Positions 6,174-8,488 of a DNA stretch of 8,488 nt are shown here, piece after piece. Positions within the stretch are counted from its first letter, which is position 1; every line of letters starts with the position of its first letter. A program made the translations under genes and the position numbers. The stretch is from Bradyrhizobium sp. Its GTDB lineage: Bacteria; Pseudomonadota; Alphaproteobacteria; Rhizobiales; Xanthobacteraceae. Below the pieces are notes generated by a model, which ran no database searches, was not told the origin of the DNA, and saw nothing but the letters and a program-made list of their open reading frames with translations. Location: NCBI GenBank assembly GCA_025960445.1, contig JAICIT010000075.1, positions 1-8,488 on the forward strand, written 5' to 3'.

Positions 6174-7355
6174 TTATTCCGCAAGCTCCTCGCGCAATCC
6201 AAATACTCTCTGCGCTCTGGAGAAGCCCGCGATCGGAAACTCGCCTAGATCCATCCAGTCATTAATGCATATGCCGGCGAATCCCGCCGATGCGACGACC
6301 GTGCGCTTGAGGCGCCCGGCGATTTTTTCGAGCCGGGCTGCGAGATTAACCGCCGGGCCGATGCAGGTGAAGTCGAGTCGGCTACTGCCGCCGATATTGC
6401 CGAACAAAATGTCTCCGATATGAAGCGCCACACCGAAACGAAACCGCTCGACCGCCTCTCCGCTCGGGTAGTGCATGGCATCGACGTTAGCCCGGGCTTG
6501 ACGTGCGGCCTCCAGCACGCGTCCGCAAACTTCTCCGATATTGCTCTTGTCTTTGGCGATCGGGAAAACCGCGAGCAGGCCGTCGCCCATGAACTTCAGG
6601 ATTTCGCCGCCGTGCTTGCGGATCACCGGCACCTGGCAATCGAAATATTGATTGAGAACGTCCACGACGATCTCGGGCGGCAATCGGTCCGACAGCGCAG
6701 TGAAGCCGCGCAGGTCCGAGAGCCAGATCGCGACCTGCATGGTCTCGGCATGCCCGCGGCGAATCTGGCCGGCAAGAATTCGCTCCCCGGCGCGGTTGCC
6801 GACATAGGTATCGAGCAACGTGGCCGCCGTGCGACGGAGCGCAAAGATCTCACCAAGGCGGGCAAAGGGAACCAGGATCGTGCGCAACGCATCGAGATGG
6901 CCGTCGGTGAATCCGTCGGGATGCCTCGTGGACCAGCTCGTTGCATGAACCGAACCATCGGTGAAGCGAAGCGGTATCGCGATGTAATCGGTGACGCCTT
7001 CGGCGCGCATATCATCAAAGAACGGGAAGCGCTTGCTTTCCGGATCGTCCAGGCGATACCTGACTTCGTGTCCGCTGGCATAGAGGATCGCAAGCGGATT
7101 GCGGGTGAACTCCGGGGATTCCGGGAGATCGAAGCTGGCGGTGTTGACGACGACTTCGGCTCCGTCCCGCCAGATGAAGCTGCGGCCGAATACGTCAGGA
7201 TGCAGCGTCTGGACGAATGCGCCCGCACGCCACAGCGGCACGCCGGCCGCCAAAAGACGCTCGCAAGTCTCTTTCATCAGTGCAACCGGCGTTGGCGCCG
7301 ACCCCGCGCCGTCGATCAGCCAATCGATGATTTTTTGCAATTCCGGTGCATTCAT
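6174..7355 (-). CDS. Class III adenylate cyclase with GAF-like N-terminal region, no membrane segments
   Basis: Predicted cytosolic enzyme converting ATP to cAMP. The start chosen is ATG at 7355 (MNAPELQKIIDWLIDG, 393 residues); a TTG at 7403 would add 16 residues. Neither has a strong Shine-Dalgarno sequence. The N-terminal half (about 22-170) looks like a GAF-type sensor region, with FDDMRAEGVTDYIAIPLRF and a helix leading into the cyclase. The catalytic domain (about 205-390) has both metal aspartates, D214 in WLSDLRGFT and D258 in LKFMGDGLL. The purine-specifying positions are K254 and T330 (DFTCIG), the Lys/Thr pair found in bacterial adenylate rather than guanylate cyclases. The transition-state pair N337 and R342 lies in AVNLAARLE. 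All catalytic residues are present, so it should be active, probably as a homodimer. No HAMP domain or transmembrane helix is visible; the ligand of the sensor region is unknown. It lies 107 bases downstream of aroC on the same strand. Confidence 0.9.
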   Translation of the reverse strand: MNAPELQKIIDWLIDGAGSAPTPVALMKETCERLLAAGVPLWRAGAFVQTLHPDVFGRSFIWRDGAEVVVNTASFDLPESPEFTRNPLAILYASGHEVRYRLDDPESKRFPFFDDMRAEGVTDYIAIPLRFTDGSVHATSWSTRHPDGFTDGHLDALRTILVPFARLGEIFALRRTAATLLDTYVGNRAGERILAGQIRRGHAETMQVAIWLSDLRGFTALSDRLPPEIVVDVLNQYFDCQVPVIRKHGGEILKFMGDGLLAVFPIAKDKSNIGEVCGRVLEAARQARANVDAMHYPSGEAVERFRFGVALHIGDILFGNIGGSSRLDFTCIGPAVNLAARLEKIAGRLKRTVVASAGFAGICINDWMDLGEFPIAGFSRAQRVFGLREELAE

Positions 7356-7462
7356 GACGCTCGCATTTGCAGCGCAAGTTCCGGAAACGTCAAGACGAAG
7401 CAAGTTGTCGATTGCGTTGAAGCCAACCTGCAGAGCCAGCCGGCCTCCCCGATCGAAGCGCG
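7356..7462 (-). other. 107-base gap between aroC and the cyclase gene
   Basis: Read on the minus strand, a TTGACG lies at 7393-7388, and 17 bases further on is GCAAAT (7370-7365), a poor -10 (3 of 6 matches) only about 9 bases from the ATG. This could be a weak promoter for the cyclase with a very short leader, but read-through from aroC is equally possible. No hairpin followed by a T-run was found after the aroC stop. Confidence 0.25.
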
Positions 7463-8488
7463 CTACTTGCCCACCTGCCCGCGATGCCTGAGGAAATGAT
7501 CGGCGAGCACGCAGGCCATCATGGCTTCGCCGACCGGCACCGCGCGGATGCCTACACAGGGATCGTGGCGGCCTTTGGTGGTGATGTCGGTGTCGGCGCC
7601 GCCGCGGTTTACCGTGCGGCGCGGTGACAGGATCGAGGATGTCGGTTTCACCGCAAATCGCGCCACCACTGGCTGGCCGGTGGAGATGCCGCCCAAGATG
7701 CCACCGGCATGATTGGACATGAAGCTGACGCCCTGATTGCCCATCCGCATCTCGTCGGCATTTTCCTCGCCGGATAATTCGGCTGCACCGAAACCGGCGC
7801 CGATCTCGACTCCCTTGACCGCATTGATGCTCATCAGCGCGGCCGCCAAATCCCCATCAAGCTTGCCATAGATCGGCGCGCCAAGTCCCGGCGGCACGCC
7901 TTCCGCGACGATCTCGATCACCGCGCCGATCGACGATCCTTTTTTCCGGATGCCATCGAGATAGTCTTCAAAGAACGCGGCCTTGGTCTTGTCGGGGCAA
8001 AAAAACGGATTGCGCGGGATCTCGTCCCAATCCCATTTTTCGCGATCGATCTTGTGCGGTCCCATCTGCACCAGCGCGCCACGAACGCTCATCCCGGGCA
8101 AAATCTTGCGGGCGATGGCGCCCGCGGCAACCCGCATGGCAGTCTCGCGTGCGGAGGAGCGTCCTCCACCTCGATAATCGCGCAGCCCGTATTTGGCCTC
8201 ATAAGTGAAATCGGCGTGGCCCGGACGAAACTTGTCCTTGATATCGGAATAGTCCTTTGAGCGCTGATCGGTATTCTGGATCAACAGCGCGATCGGCGTG
8301 CCGGTCGTCACTTGCGCGCCGGTGTCGGGATGCGCCATCACGCCGGACAGAATCTTTACGGTGTCGGATTCCTGACGCTGCGTGGTGAAGCGTGACTGCC
8401 CGGGGCGGCGGCGATCGAGATCGCGTTGGATGTCCTCTTCGGTGAGCGGCAAGAGCGGCGGGCAGCCATCGACCACGCAGCCGATCGC
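7463..8488 (-). CDS. aroC: Chorismate synthase, 5' end outside window
   Basis: Last enzyme of the shikimate pathway; with reduced FMN it converts 5-enolpyruvylshikimate 3-phosphate to chorismate, the branch point to aromatic amino acids, folate and quinones. The frame is open at the right edge and reads [12 protein letters not shown] there. Only about 22 N-terminal residues, including the GESHG motif, are missing, and 341 residues are visible, close to the full family length (about 360). Numbering from the first visible residue: [14 protein letters not shown] begins at 25; RPGHAD, with His91, is the conserved active-site histidine region; [15 protein letters not shown] spans 101-115; [14 protein letters not shown] spans 258-271; [13 protein letters not shown] begins at 306. 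All three signature regions visible here are intact. The internal GTG at 8476 is not the true start, because family sequence continues past it. Stop is TAG at 7465-7463. The start and promoter lie beyond the window. Confidence 0.97.
   Translation of the reverse strand, partial: AIGCVVDGCPPLLPLTEEDIQRDLDRRRPGQSRFTTQRQESDTVKILSGVMAHPDTGAQVTTGTPIALLIQNTDQRSKDYSDIKDKFRPGHADFTYEAKYGLRDYRGGGRSSARETAMRVAAGAIARKILPGMSVRGALVQMGPHKIDREKWDWDEIPRNPFFCPDKTKAAFFEDYLDGIRKKGSSIGAVIEIVAEGVPPGLGAPIYGKLDGDLAAALMSINAVKGVEIGAGFGAAELSGEENADEMRMGNQGVSFMSNHAGGILGGISTGQPVVARFAVKPTSSILSPRRTVNRGGADTDITTKGRHDPCVGIRAVPVGEAMMACVLADHFLRHRGQVGK

Noticed and set aside
6420..7499. 359-residue plus-strand frame opposite the adenylate cyclase
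   Set aside because: It lies opposite a frame with every class III cyclase catalytic residue and shows no domain of its own.
1..8488. CRISPR, tRNA, rRNA, transposase, phage, toxin-antitoxin or defence genes
   Set aside because: Looked for on both strands by motif and repeat structure; no regular repeats, cloverleaf sequence or recognisable mobile or defence protein was seen.

Overview
The window is GC-rich and almost completely packed with protein-coding genes. Gene content and protein style (Dxs followed by TlyA, a ClpS ending in FTTEPEE, a cytosolic class III cyclase, a secreted DUF1194-like protein) point to an alphaproteobacterium of the Bradyrhizobium/Rhodopseudomonas/Afipia group. This is inferred from remembered family resemblance, not from a search. 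No RNA gene, insertion sequence, CRISPR array, phage gene or integration site is visible, and no stretch over 300 bases lacks a gene.

Left part, plus strand (1-4767): dxs (5' end cut off by the window edge), tlyA and a TrmA/RlmD-type RNA m5U methyltransferase follow each other with a 30-base gap and then an 8-base overlap, so they look like one operon. It joins the first step of the MEP isoprenoid pathway to two RNA-modifying enzymes. After a 121-base gap comes a winged-helix plus SAM-methyltransferase protein of the Rv2258c-like kind with a strong ribosome-binding site; its substrate is unknown.

Middle (4779-6158): a secreted von Willebrand A-like (DUF1194-type) protein lies on the minus strand, tail to tail with the methyltransferase (11 bases apart). 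It is divergent from clpS, which lies on the plus strand. The 210 bases between these two genes must hold both promoters and contain several short dyads. ClpS delivers N-degron substrates to ClpAP, but this copy has Arg where E. coli has the pocket residue Met40, and no clpA is present here.

Right part, minus strand (6174-8488): a cytosolic adenylate cyclase with a GAF-like N-terminal region lies tail to tail with clpS (15 bases apart). Upstream of it on the same strand is aroC (chorismate synthase, 5' end cut off by the right window edge), 107 bases away.

Overall this is an ordinary chromosomal housekeeping region. I do not see a convincing undescribed system. The points most worth a second look are the ClpS pocket substitution, the uncharacterised secreted VWA protein sharing a control region with clpS, the orphan methyltransferase and the cytosolic cyclase. 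Several start codons (GTG rather than the longest frame) probably need correction.
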